DNA from: an uncultured Novosphingobium sp. | GTDB lineage: Bacteria > Pseudomonadota > Alphaproteobacteria > Sphingomonadales > Sphingomonadaceae | Length of the DNA stretch: 6,702 nt | Assembly: GCA_938005655.1 (NCBI GenBank) | Contig: CALLNA010000182.1 | Location: 1 to 6,702, forward strand | Direction: 5' to 3' | Shown here: positions 1 through 6,193 of the stretch, piece by piece | How positions within the stretch are numbered: the stretch's first letter is position 1 | Layout of the letters: the number at the start of each line of letters is the position of its first letter | The notes under the pieces: model-generated | Seen by the model: only the letters and a program-made list of their open reading frames with translations | Told to the model about the DNA's origin: nothing | The model's database searches: none | Made by a program: the position numbers and the translations under genes

Positions 1-150
1 GGTGGGGTAGCCGATCCCCGCCTCGGCGACGATGTCGCGGATCGAGATGTCGTCGAGCGACTTGCGCTCGATCAGGGTCAGGAAGGCCGTGCGCAGCGCC
101 TGCTGGGTGCGGACCATCCGCGCATCGATCTTCGGGGCAGCTTCAGCCAT
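1..150 (-). CDS. TetR/AcrR-family transcriptional regulator, N-terminal part (runs off left edge)
   Basis: Fifty codons are visible, reading leftwards from the ATG at 150-148; the rest lies outside the window. The translation has a short polar N-terminus, then a first helix (about residues 13-29, RTQQALRTAFLTLIERK), then a helix-turn-helix (about residues 34-50, including ISIRDIVAEAGIGYPT). That is the standard order of a TetR DNA-binding domain, in which the next residues would be an aromatic-rich recognition helix. The ligand-binding domain is missing, so effector and targets cannot be named. An in-frame ATG four codons upstream (162-160) is a possible alternative start; neither has a clear Shine-Dalgarno sequence. 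The gene is co-directional with and 50 bp downstream of the aminotransferase, with no terminator between them, so they could share a transcript. TetR proteins usually repress neighbouring genes, which makes the aminotransferase or the divergent hyuBA pair plausible targets by inference. Confidence 0.85.
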   Translation of the reverse strand, partial: MAEAAPKIDARMVRTQQALRTAFLTLIERKSLDDISIRDIVAEAGIGYPT

Positions 151-200
151 GGGCAAATGCATTGCAACGGATCGCGCCCGACGCAAGCGGGATCACGCAG

Positions 201-1367
201 TTATCCGAGTTTGTCCCGGAACGACGCGAGCCGGGCCACGGCCTCGTCGAGCTGGGCGTCGGGCTTGGTGAAGCAGAACCGGACGATGCCCGTCGGCGCC
301 CCGGCGCCCTCGAACAGCGCCGAGACGGGGATCGAGGCGACCCCCGCCTCGCGCACCGCGCGCTCGGCGAAGTCGCGGTCGCCGAGGGCGATGCCCGAGG
401 CGGCGAGGTCGACGCAGAGGAACCAGGTCGCGGCATTGGGCAGGACCGCGAAACCCGCTCCCGCCAGCCCCGCCGCCAGCCGCGCGCGCGAGGCGGCCCA
501 GGCGGCGTTGCGGGCGGCGAACCGCCCGGGCGGCTGGACGAGCCCCTCGGCCACGGCCCATTGCAGCGCGGGCGGGGTGGTGAAGGTCAGGAACTGGTGC
601 GCCCGCCCGACCAACCGGGCCAGCTCCGCCGAGGCGCAGACCCAGCCGATCTTCCAGCCGGTCAGGCCGAAGATCTTGCCCGCCGAGCCGACCTTGACCG
701 CGCGAACTGCCATGCCCGGCAGGCTGAGCAGCGAGCGGTGCGGGCGGCCATCGAAGCGCACGTCCTCCCAGACCTCGTCGCAGATCGCGACCAGGTCGTG
801 GGCCATGCAGACCTCGGCGAGCATGGCCAGCTCGGCCTCGCTCGCCACGCTGCCGAGCGGATTGAGCGGATCGTTGAGCATGATCGTCCGGGTCCGCGCC
901 GTGATCGCCCGCGCGATGTCCTCGCGGCGATAGCGCCAGTCCGGCGCGCGCAGGGGGACGAGCACCGGAACCCCGCCCGCGCGGCGGACCAGCGGAGCAT
1001 AGGCGTCGTAGGCGGGCTCGAACAGGATCACCTCGTCGTCCGGCTCGACCAGGGCGAGGACCGCGGCGGCGAGCGCCTCGGTCGCGCCGGAGGTGACGAT
1101 CACCTGCTCGCGCGCCAAGCTCAGGCCCTGCCGCGCGGCATAGAACGCGGCGATCGCGTCGCGCAGCTCGGGCAGGCCGGGGCTCGGCGGATACTGGTTC
1201 GACTTTTCGCGCAAGGCGCGCGCCGCCGCCTCCAGCAGCTCGGGCGGCCCCTGCTCGTCGGGAAAGCCCTGGCCGAGGTTGATCGCACCGAGCTCCCGGG
1301 CCAGTCCCGACATGTGCTCGAAGATGGTCGGGCCCATCTGCGCGTAAACCGGGTGGCCCTGTCGCAC
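201..1367 (-). CDS. PLP-dependent class I/II aminotransferase (methionine/kynurenine aminotransferase-like)
   Basis: A complete fold-type I aminotransferase of 388 residues from the chosen start, normal length for the family. Visible landmarks, numbered from the GTG start: INLGQGFPD (29-37), NQYPPSPGLPELRDAI (57-72), the substrate/cofactor segment around N169 in NDPLNPLG, the Asp that would pair with the PLP ring nitrogen at D197 in CDEVWE, the PLP-binding lysine K231 in SAGKIFGLTGWKIGW, and the carboxylate-binding Arg R363 in VRFCFTK. The opening block and KIFGLTGWKIG recall the YbdL/kynurenine aminotransferase III/N-succinyl-diaminopimelate aminotransferase branch, which moves amino groups from amino acids to 2-oxo acids in the cytoplasm. 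Substrate is not determinable. I chose GTG at 1367-1365 because AAGGAG lies 9 nt upstream and the protein then begins just before the family's usual P-x-YA opening; an ATG at 1394 would add nine residues but has no ribosome site. A Trp sits where relatives often have Tyr (DEVW for DEVY). It is divergent from hyuB and followed by the TetR gene. Confidence 0.92.
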   Translation of the reverse strand: MRQGHPVYAQMGPTIFEHMSGLARELGAINLGQGFPDEQGPPELLEAAARALREKSNQYPPSPGLPELRDAIAAFYAARQGLSLAREQVIVTSGATEALAAAVLALVEPDDEVILFEPAYDAYAPLVRRAGGVPVLVPLRAPDWRYRREDIARAITARTRTIMLNDPLNPLGSVASEAELAMLAEVCMAHDLVAICDEVWEDVRFDGRPHRSLLSLPGMAVRAVKVGSAGKIFGLTGWKIGWVCASAELARLVGRAHQFLTFTTPPALQWAVAEGLVQPPGRFAARNAAWAASRARLAAGLAGAGFAVLPNAATWFLCVDLAASGIALGDRDFAERAVREAGVASIPVSALFEGAGAPTGIVRFCFTKPDAQLDEAVARLASFRDKLG

Positions 1368-1376
1368 GTCGCCGTT

Positions 1377-1382
1377 CTCCTT
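1377..1382 (-). promoter_or_regulatory. Ribosome binding site deciding the aminotransferase start
   Basis: On the minus strand this reads AAGGAG, 9 nt before the GTG at 1367-1365. The upstream ATG at 1394-1392 has only GC-rich sequence without a purine tract in front of it. The site therefore favours the GTG start, which would place these six bases outside the coding sequence rather than within it. Confidence 0.6.
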
Positions 1383-1394
1383 CGTCAACTGCAT

Positions 1395-1436
1395 GAAGGG
1401 CCGCGCGGTCTGTCGAGAGAACCGCGCCCGCCCTTC
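1395..1436. repeat. Two-part dyad in the divergent aminotransferase/hyuB intergenic region
   Basis: An outer arm pair GAAGGG (1395-1400) and CCCTTC (1431-1436) encloses an inner pair GCGCGGT (1403-1409) and ACCGCGC (1421-1427), with an 11-base centre. Both arm pairs are perfect. It lies between two divergently transcribed genes, where an operator or a leader hairpin could act on either. No run of T follows on the plus strand, so an intrinsic terminator is unlikely. I could not find convincing -35/-10 boxes for either gene in this gap. Function is unknown; the repeat itself is directly visible. Confidence 0.5.
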
Positions 1437-1500
1437 CTAGTCATCGCTCAATTCTGGCCGGCCTTCCAAGCGCCGGGCCACGAGCAGAGGATGGCCCGAG

Positions 1501-3318
1501 ATGTCCTTCGAACTCAACCGCAAGCTCGCCGCGCGGCGTGATCCGCTGCCGACCACGGCGCAAATCGATTCCGTCACCGCCGATATCATCCGCGGCGCCT
1601 TCGAGACCGTCTGCTTCGAGAGCGCGACCTTCCTCGGCCGCGCCGCCTCCTCGCCGATCATCAACAGCTCGAACGAGCGCAACGCCGCGATCGTCGATGC
1701 CCACGGCCGCCTGGCGATGGGCGCGGTCGGCACGCCCCACCTGACCTTCGTCAACCAGATGGAGACCCGCTGGGGCCTGATGAACCAGGAGCGCTACGAC
1801 TGGGGACCGGGCGACGTCTTCGTCGGCAACGATCCCGATCACGGCGGCGGGCACCTGCCGGACTACTGCGTCTATGGCCCGGTCTATGCCGACGACGGCG
1901 AGCTGATCTGCATCCAGACGCTCCAGGCGCACCAGGGCGACACCGGCGGCAAGGACCCCGGCGGCTTCACCCTGGAGGCCACCGACATCTTCACCGAGGG
2001 GCTGATCCTGCCCTGCCTCAAGCTGGTCCACCGGGGCGAGCGGCGCAACGACGTGTTCGACATGGTCGTGCGCAACAACCGCTTCGCGACCTTCGCGGGC
2101 GACATCGCGGCGATGATCGGCGGGGTCCAGTTCGCGGTGCGGATGCTGGAGGACCTGGTCCGCAAGTGGGGCAAGGAGACGATCAAGGCGGCGATCAACC
2201 ACTCAATCGAGCACACCGAGCACCGCGTGCGCGAGGAAGTGGCGAAGTGGCCCGACGGCACCTACGAGGCGACCGTCCTGATCGACCACGACACCGCCGG
2301 GACCAAGGACATCAAGGTCCACGTCACCTGCACGATCCGCGGCGACCAGCTCACCGTCGACCTCACCGGCACCGACGACCGGCCCGAGCTGGTCGGCGTG
2401 TGGAACACCTTCGCCAACTCGCGGTCCTACGTGATGTGCCAGGTCGTCGCGGCGATGGACCCGACGATCGTCAAGAACGAAGGCTATTTCAACGCGGTCG
2501 ACATCGTCATTCCCGAAGGCTGCATCGCCCAGCCGCCGCCGAACAAGCCGGCAGCGCTCGGCTCGTTCCACCCGGCCTGCGAGATCACCGAGGCGGTCTG
2601 CCTCGCCCTGTCGAACGTCGCGCCCGAGCGCGCCCAGCCGCAGCTCTACAAGATCGGGATGCCCAACGCGGTGATCGGCTTCACCGAGGCGGGCATGTGG
2701 ATGGACCAGGGGGTCGACTGCCGCTCGATGGACACCAGCGCGGTCCAGGGCCTCGACGGCTGGGGCTCCTGCCCCAATGCGCTCGGCGGCCTGATCCTGT
2801 CCGAGGCGGAGGACGCGGAAAGCCGCTTTCCCATCCTCAACATCAGCCGCGAGATGACCACCGACGGCGGCGGCGCGGGCCAGTGGCGCGGCGCGCCGGG
2901 CAGCCTCAACGTCAAGCAGGTGCTGGGGCCGACGACGGCGATGGCCTGGATGGTCTCGGCCGACCACCCCTTGCGCGGGATGTGCGGCGGGGACGACGCG
3001 ATCCCCTATTCGAACCATTTCGAGGTCGGCTCCGAGAACGAGCGCAAGATCGAGCACACCGCCCAGGCGCTGCTGCCGGCGGGCGCGGTGATCGCCTACC
3101 AGCACGGCGGCGGCGCGGGCTTCGGCCGGCCGCTGGGGCGCGATCCCGAGGCGGTGAAGGAGGACGTGCTCGACGAATACGTCAGCCTGGCCGCAGCGCG
3201 CGACAAGTACGGTGTGGGCCTGACCGGCAGCCTGGAGGACTACGACCTGGCGGTGGACGTGGCGGCGACCGCGGCGCTGCGCGAACGGATGGCCGCCGAG
3301 ATGGAAGCGGCGGAATAG
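1501..3318 (+). CDS. hyuB: Hydantoinase B/oxoprolinase-family subunit (HyuB type)
   Basis: A 605-residue protein that matches the Hydantoinase_B family along its whole length. This family forms the catalytic partner of HyuA-type subunits in N-methylhydantoinase, 5-oxoprolinase, caprolactamase and acetone/acetophenone carboxylases. Visible blocks: SSPIINSSNERNAAIVD (50-66), GNDPDHGGGHLPDYCVYGPV (109-128), QTLQAHQGDTGG (139-150), GSFHPACEITEAV (354-366), DGGGAGQWRGAPG (455-467) and the glycine-rich GGGAGFGRPLGRDP (536-549). H118, D121 and H144 have nearly the spacing I recall for the metal ligands of the acetone carboxylase alpha subunit, so a bound metal ion is plausible. At 605 residues it is shorter than acetone carboxylase alpha subunits and nearer to hydantoinase/lactamase types. 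The ATG at 1501 has AGAGG 10 nt upstream; an ATG at 1491 is out of frame. hyuA follows after 157 bp and should encode its partner. The substrate cannot be assigned from sequence alone. Confidence 0.93.
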   Translation: MSFELNRKLAARRDPLPTTAQIDSVTADIIRGAFETVCFESATFLGRAASSPIINSSNERNAAIVDAHGRLAMGAVGTPHLTFVNQMETRWGLMNQERYDWGPGDVFVGNDPDHGGGHLPDYCVYGPVYADDGELICIQTLQAHQGDTGGKDPGGFTLEATDIFTEGLILPCLKLVHRGERRNDVFDMVVRNNRFATFAGDIAAMIGGVQFAVRMLEDLVRKWGKETIKAAINHSIEHTEHRVREEVAKWPDGTYEATVLIDHDTAGTKDIKVHVTCTIRGDQLTVDLTGTDDRPELVGVWNTFANSRSYVMCQVVAAMDPTIVKNEGYFNAVDIVIPEGCIAQPPPNKPAALGSFHPACEITEAVCLALSNVAPERAQPQLYKIGMPNAVIGFTEAGMWMDQGVDCRSMDTSAVQGLDGWGSCPNALGGLILSEAEDAESRFPILNISREMTTDGGGAGQWRGAPGSLNVKQVLGPTTAMAWMVSADHPLRGMCGGDDAIPYSNHFEVGSENERKIEHTAQALLPAGAVIAYQHGGGAGFGRPLGRDPEAVKEDVLDEYVSLAAARDKYGVGLTGSLEDYDLAVDVAATAALRERMAAEMEAAE

Positions 3319-3330
3319 TGGAACGAAGAT

Positions 3331-3454
3331 CCTCCCCGATACGGGGAGGAGGACCGCCGCAGGCGGTGGAGGGGGCTCTCCGGATCGAGCCGGCATTGCG
3401 CCGACAGCCCCCTCCGTCAGCCCTGCGGGCTGCCACCTCCTCGTCCCGGGGAGG
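3331..3454. repeat. Inverted pair of REP-like palindromic units between hyuB and hyuA
   Basis: Two copies of a roughly 48 bp unit face each other across a 28 bp spacer (3378-3405): left copy 3331-3377, right copy 3406-3454 on the opposite strand. Each copy starts at its outer end with CCTCCCCG, continues through a GAGG-containing stretch, then a 6-bp stem around a GCA loop, and ends inwards with GGAGGGGGCT, so the inner ends form a perfect 10-bp match (3368-3377 with 3406-3415). The left copy also folds locally as CCTCCCCG/CGGGGAGG (3331-3338 with 3342-3349). The small stems differ in sequence (ACCGCC/GGCGGT at 3353-3367, CAGCCC/GGGCTG at 3418-3432) but both pair. I recall similar GC-rich palindromes as common between genes in sphingomonads and Caulobacter. 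In the hyuBA transcript it would form a strong hairpin that could stabilise mRNA ends or reduce read-through into hyuA. Confidence 0.85.
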
Positions 3455-3475
3455 ATTGGAGGGGTAAGGACGGAA

Positions 3476-5551
3476 ATGACCTATCGCGTTGGGATCGACA
3501 TCGGCGGCACCTTCACCGACTTCGCGCTTCTGAAGGGCGAGGAGGTGATCCTCCACAAGAACCTCTCCACCCCGGAAGACCGCTCGCTCGGCGTCATGGA
3601 GGGGCTGGGCAAGCTCGCCGAGAAGGAGGGCCTCTCGCTGGCCGAGTTCCTCGGCCGGTGCGACGCCATCGTCCACGGGACGACCGTGGCCGACAACACC
3701 CTGATCGAGATGAACGGCGCGGTCACGGGCCTCATCACCACCGAGGGCTTCCGCGACGAGATCGAGTACCGCCGCGGCTTCAAGGAGGACATCTGGGACG
3801 TCCGGCTCGCGCCGCCCAAGCAGATCACCCCGCGCCGCCGCCGCCTGACCGTGCCGGAGCGCGTGCTGCATGACGGCCAGGTCCACAAGCCGCTCGACGA
3901 GGAGGCCCTGCGCGAGGCCTGCCGCAAGCTGCGCAAGCAGGGCGTGGAGGCCGTGGCGATCTCGTTCCTGTTCTCCTTCGTCAACCCGGCGCACGAGAAG
4001 CGCGCCAAGGAGATCGTCGCACAGGAACTCCAGAACGCCCATATCTCGGTCAGCCACGAGGTCCTGCCCCGCGCGCCCGAGTACGACCGCACCAGCACCA
4101 CGATCGTCGATGCCTATGTCGGCCCGCGCGTGACCGAATATCTGGAGAAGCTGGTCCGTCGGCTCCACGACGGCGGCTATAGGAACCAGCTCATGGTCAT
4201 GCAGGCCTCGGGCGGGGTGATGACCCGCGACTACATCGCCGGCACGCCGATCCGCGTGCTCGCCTCGGGCCCGGCGGGCGGCGTGGTCGGCTCGGCCCAT
4301 GCGGGAAGCGCCAAGGGCCATCCGGACCTGCTCTGCGTCGACATGGGCGGCACCTCCTACGACATGAGCCTGGTGCTGAACGGCCAGGCCCCGGCCGAGG
4401 CGGGCTGGAACATGCACCACCGCTACCTGATCGGCGTGCCGATGGTGAAGGTGGAGACGCTGGGCGCGGGCGGCGGCTCGATCTGCCACGTCAGCGGCGG
4501 CCAGCTCCAGGTCGGGCCGAAGTCGGCCGGCTCGGAGCCCGGCCCGATCTGCTACGGCCGCGGCGGCACCGAGCCGACCGTGACCGACGCGCTGGTCATG
4601 CTCGGCATCCTCTCGACCGACGAGGGCTTCGCCGGCGGCTCGTTCCGCCTATCGCGCGCGGGCGTTGAGGAGGCCTTCGCCGCGATCGGCCGCGAGATGG
4701 ACACCGACGCCGAGACCGCCGCCTTCGATTCCTGGCGCGTGGTCAACGCCAACATGAGCCAGGGCGTGCGCCGGACCACGGCGGGCAAGGGCATCGACCC
4801 CAAGGAACTGGTCATGCTCGCCTATGGCGGCAACGGCCCGGCCTTCGCCGCGATCCAGGCCGAGGACCTGGGCATCGTCAAGGTCCTGGTGCCCAAGGCC
4901 TCGCCGACCTTCTCGGCGCTGGGCACGCTCGTCGCCGATCCGACGATCGACGAGGAGCGCTCCTACTTCGCCCCCGCCACGGCGCTCGACCTGCCGCGGA
5001 TGAAGCGGCTGTGGACCGAGCTGGCCGAGCGGGCCGAGCGCTACTTCACCGCCGCCGGCTTCCCCGCCGACAAGGTGAACGCGAGCTACCAGCTCAACAT
5101 GCGCTATCCCGGCCAGACCTTCGCCCTGACCTTCGAGGTGAGCGGGGCGGATGGACGGCTGCACGACCTTGCCTTCGCCGACGAGGGCCTGGGCGAGCGC
5201 GCCATCGCCCTGTTCAACGAGCGGCACATGGCCGAATACAACCACATCCGCGAGCATGAGCTGCCCGAGGTCACGGGCGTCCGCCTGGTCAGCCGCTTCG
5301 CCACGCCCTCGCCCTCGGCGGCGACCTCGCGCGCTGCGGCCACCGCCGCGCCGCGCGCCGCCAAGTACCGCCGCGCCAATCTCGGCCGAGGCTTCGCCGA
5401 GACCCCGGTGTTCCTCGGCGCCGATCTCGCCCCCGGCAGCACCGTGCCCGGCCCGGCGATCGTCGAGGAGACCTTCACCACGATCGTCGTCTATCCCGGC
5501 TGGACCGCGCGGGTCGACGCGGCCGGCGACTACGAGCTGGTCAAGGACTGA
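3476..5551 (+). CDS. hyuA: Hydantoinase A/oxoprolinase-family ATP-binding subunit (HyuA type)
   Basis: A 691-residue protein of the HyuA family, full length. These subunits share the ASKHA (actin/sugar kinase/Hsp70) fold and use ATP to activate the carbonyl of a cyclic amide or ketone, working with HyuB. The N-terminal Hydant_A_N region (about 1-180) has the phosphate-binding loop GIDIGGTFTD (6-15) and HGTTVADNTLIE (67-78). The central Hydantoinase_A domain (about 195-490) has QASGGVMT (243-250), ASGPAGGVVGSA (263-274), the second phosphate loop DMGGTSYDMSL (289-299), LGAGGGSI (329-336) and AYGGNGP (449-455). The C-terminal region (about 505-685) includes NERHMAEYNH (581-590) and ends with the PGPAIVEE block (658-665). 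An Ala/Pro/Ser-rich stretch at 609-630 is probably a linker or surface loop. AAGGA ends 5 nt before the ATG. hyuB precedes it on the same strand, so one operon is likely despite the palindromic element in between. No acetone-carboxylase gamma subunit follows. Substrate remains open: hydantoin, oxoproline, lactam or ketone. Confidence 0.94.
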   Translation: MTYRVGIDIGGTFTDFALLKGEEVILHKNLSTPEDRSLGVMEGLGKLAEKEGLSLAEFLGRCDAIVHGTTVADNTLIEMNGAVTGLITTEGFRDEIEYRRGFKEDIWDVRLAPPKQITPRRRRLTVPERVLHDGQVHKPLDEEALREACRKLRKQGVEAVAISFLFSFVNPAHEKRAKEIVAQELQNAHISVSHEVLPRAPEYDRTSTTIVDAYVGPRVTEYLEKLVRRLHDGGYRNQLMVMQASGGVMTRDYIAGTPIRVLASGPAGGVVGSAHAGSAKGHPDLLCVDMGGTSYDMSLVLNGQAPAEAGWNMHHRYLIGVPMVKVETLGAGGGSICHVSGGQLQVGPKSAGSEPGPICYGRGGTEPTVTDALVMLGILSTDEGFAGGSFRLSRAGVEEAFAAIGREMDTDAETAAFDSWRVVNANMSQGVRRTTAGKGIDPKELVMLAYGGNGPAFAAIQAEDLGIVKVLVPKASPTFSALGTLVADPTIDEERSYFAPATALDLPRMKRLWTELAERAERYFTAAGFPADKVNASYQLNMRYPGQTFALTFEVSGADGRLHDLAFADEGLGERAIALFNERHMAEYNHIREHELPEVTGVRLVSRFATPSPSAATSRAAATAAPRAAKYRRANLGRGFAETPVFLGADLAPGSTVPGPAIVEETFTTIVVYPGWTARVDAAGDYELVKD

Positions 5552-5560
5552 GCGCCCCAA

Positions 5561-5598
5561 ACGAAACAGGGCGACCCGAGGGCCGCCCTGTCGTTCGT
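5561..5598. terminator. Likely bidirectional intrinsic terminator between hyuA and the RcnB-family gene
   Basis: ACAGGGCG (5566-5573) pairs perfectly with CGCCCTGT (5584-5591). The stem extends outward through ACGAA (5561-5565) and TTCGT (5594-5598) after a 2-nt bulge, and the 10-nt centre contains a further CCC/GGG pair. It sits 10 nt after the hyuA stop and 15 nt after the end of the convergent RcnB-family gene. Read leftwards, the inner stem is followed by TTTCGTTT; read rightwards, by TCGTTCGTAT. The T tracts are broken, so termination may be partial, but position between converging genes supports the call. Confidence 0.7.
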
Positions 5599-5612
5599 AT
5601 CGCCGGCCGGGA

Positions 5613-6002
5613 TCAGTAGCGGTCGGACAGGATCGAGGCGATGATGCCCGTGGCGATCGCCGCCATCACGATGTCGCCGCTGCTGTCGCGGTAATAGCGA
5701 TAGCCGGGGCGCGGGGCCGGCAGGCCGTAGCTGCGGTAGTCGTTGATGTAGTACCGCGAATTGCGCCAGTTGGCATAGCGCTGGCCCGACCGCCAGTTGC
5801 CGCGATAGCCGTTGTAGCCGTACTGGCCGCCCCAGGTGCGCCAGCGGCGATCCTGGCGGTTGTTCTGGTGGCGGTCGTTCCCGCGATCCCAGCGCCGGTC
5901 GTGCCGGTCGCGATCGCGGTATTGCGCCGAAACCGGGACCGCGGCGAGCGCGACACCCAGGGCGGTCACGGCCGAAACCGCGGCGAACATAGCCTTTTTC
6001 AT
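5613..6002 (-). CDS. RcnB-family small secreted protein
   Basis: From the ATG at 6002 this encodes 129 residues. Residues 1-26 form a typical Sec signal peptide: MKKA, a hydrophobic core, then AVPVSA before Q27, so the product should be periplasmic. The mature N-terminal half (28-80) is very rich in Arg, Asp, Tyr, Trp and Asn, with repeated RDR/DRRW-like steps. The C-terminal part has the RcnB-family core: YYINDYRSYGLPAPRPGYRY (84-103), then a short segment with SSGDIVMAAIATGIIASI (107-124). E. coli RcnB is a periplasmic protein affecting nickel/cobalt homeostasis, but alphaproteobacteria carry many such paralogues of unknown role and no RcnA exporter or RcnR regulator is visible, so a metal function is not assured. 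An upstream in-frame ATG (6074) would place 24 residues before the signal peptide; I reject it because AAGGAA lies 7 nt before 6002. The gene is convergent with hyuA and divergent from ftsH. Confidence 0.88.
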   Translation of the reverse strand: MKKAMFAAVSAVTALGVALAAVPVSAQYRDRDRHDRRWDRGNDRHQNNRQDRRWRTWGGQYGYNGYRGNWRSGQRYANWRNSRYYINDYRSYGLPAPRPGYRYYRDSSGDIVMAAIATGIIASILSDRY

Positions 6003-6045
6003 GCAAAGGTTCCTTTTTCCAGCATCCGGAGCAACTCCGCGCCAA

Positions 6046-6074
6046 AGCCTATCTGGCGGAGGCGGGAGATTCAA
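6046..6074 (-). promoter_or_regulatory. Predicted sigma-70-type promoter of the RcnB-family gene
   Basis: Read on the minus strand, TTGAAT (6074-6069) is followed after 17 nt by TAGGCT (6051-6046). The -35 box matches four of six consensus positions and the -10 box is weaker. The implied start is about 35-40 nt before the ATG at 6002, leaving room for the AAGGAA site at 6015-6010. No other candidate in this region was as good. Confidence 0.4.
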
Positions 6075-6112
6075 CGCTTGCCGAGCCGGTGCGTTCCGGA
6101 AAAATCCGTATT

Positions 6113-6157
6113 GCCCCTTAGGGGGCCTCCCGCCAGCCCGGACCGTGCGGGCGGGCG
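6113..6157. other. GC-rich hairpins in the divergent RcnB-like/ftsH region
   Basis: Two small inverted repeats lie side by side: GCCCC (6113-6117) with GGGGC (6122-6126), and CGCCAGCCCG (6131-6140) with CGGGCGGGCG (6148-6157), the latter with one mismatch and a 7-nt loop. They lie upstream of both predicted promoters, so they fall outside both expected transcripts. They may be the remains of an element, a protein-binding site, or only a result of high GC. I see no open reading frame of note here. Confidence 0.3.
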
Positions 6158-6193
6158 ATGCGCCGAGCCGATTTCTCCGATCGGTTCCGTTAG

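Noticed and set aside
162..1541. A 459-codon plus-strand open frame opposite the aminotransferase
   Set aside because: Its translation is a low-complexity Arg/Gly/Ala/Asp mix without family motifs, while the opposite strand encodes a complete aminotransferase with active-site residues. It is a high-GC shadow frame.
2203..3396. A 397-codon minus-strand open frame opposite hyuB
   Set aside because: It is His/Arg/Val/Ala-rich with no recognisable domain and lies over a well-supported gene; stop codons are rare in such frames at high GC.
3331..3454. The hyuB-hyuA spacer as a CRISPR array, riboswitch or strong intrinsic terminator
   Set aside because: There are only two copies and they are inverted, no known riboswitch core is visible, and no T tract follows either stem; a REP-like doublet explains it better.
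2166..3467. A 433-codon plus-strand open frame inside hyuB, reaching across the intergenic repeat
   Set aside because: Its composition is almost only Arg, Gly, Ala, Asp and Pro in a shifted frame of hyuB; it has no motif and no ribosome site.
3182..4489. A 435-codon minus-strand open frame opposite the hyuB end and hyuA
   Set aside because: Same shadow pattern; it also reads through the palindromic element, giving Pro/Arg-rich nonsense.
6003..6074. Upstream ATG extending the RcnB-family protein by 24 residues
   Set aside because: The extension would precede a perfect signal peptide, lacks a ribosome site and covers the predicted promoter; the ATG at 6002 has AAGGAA at 7 nt.
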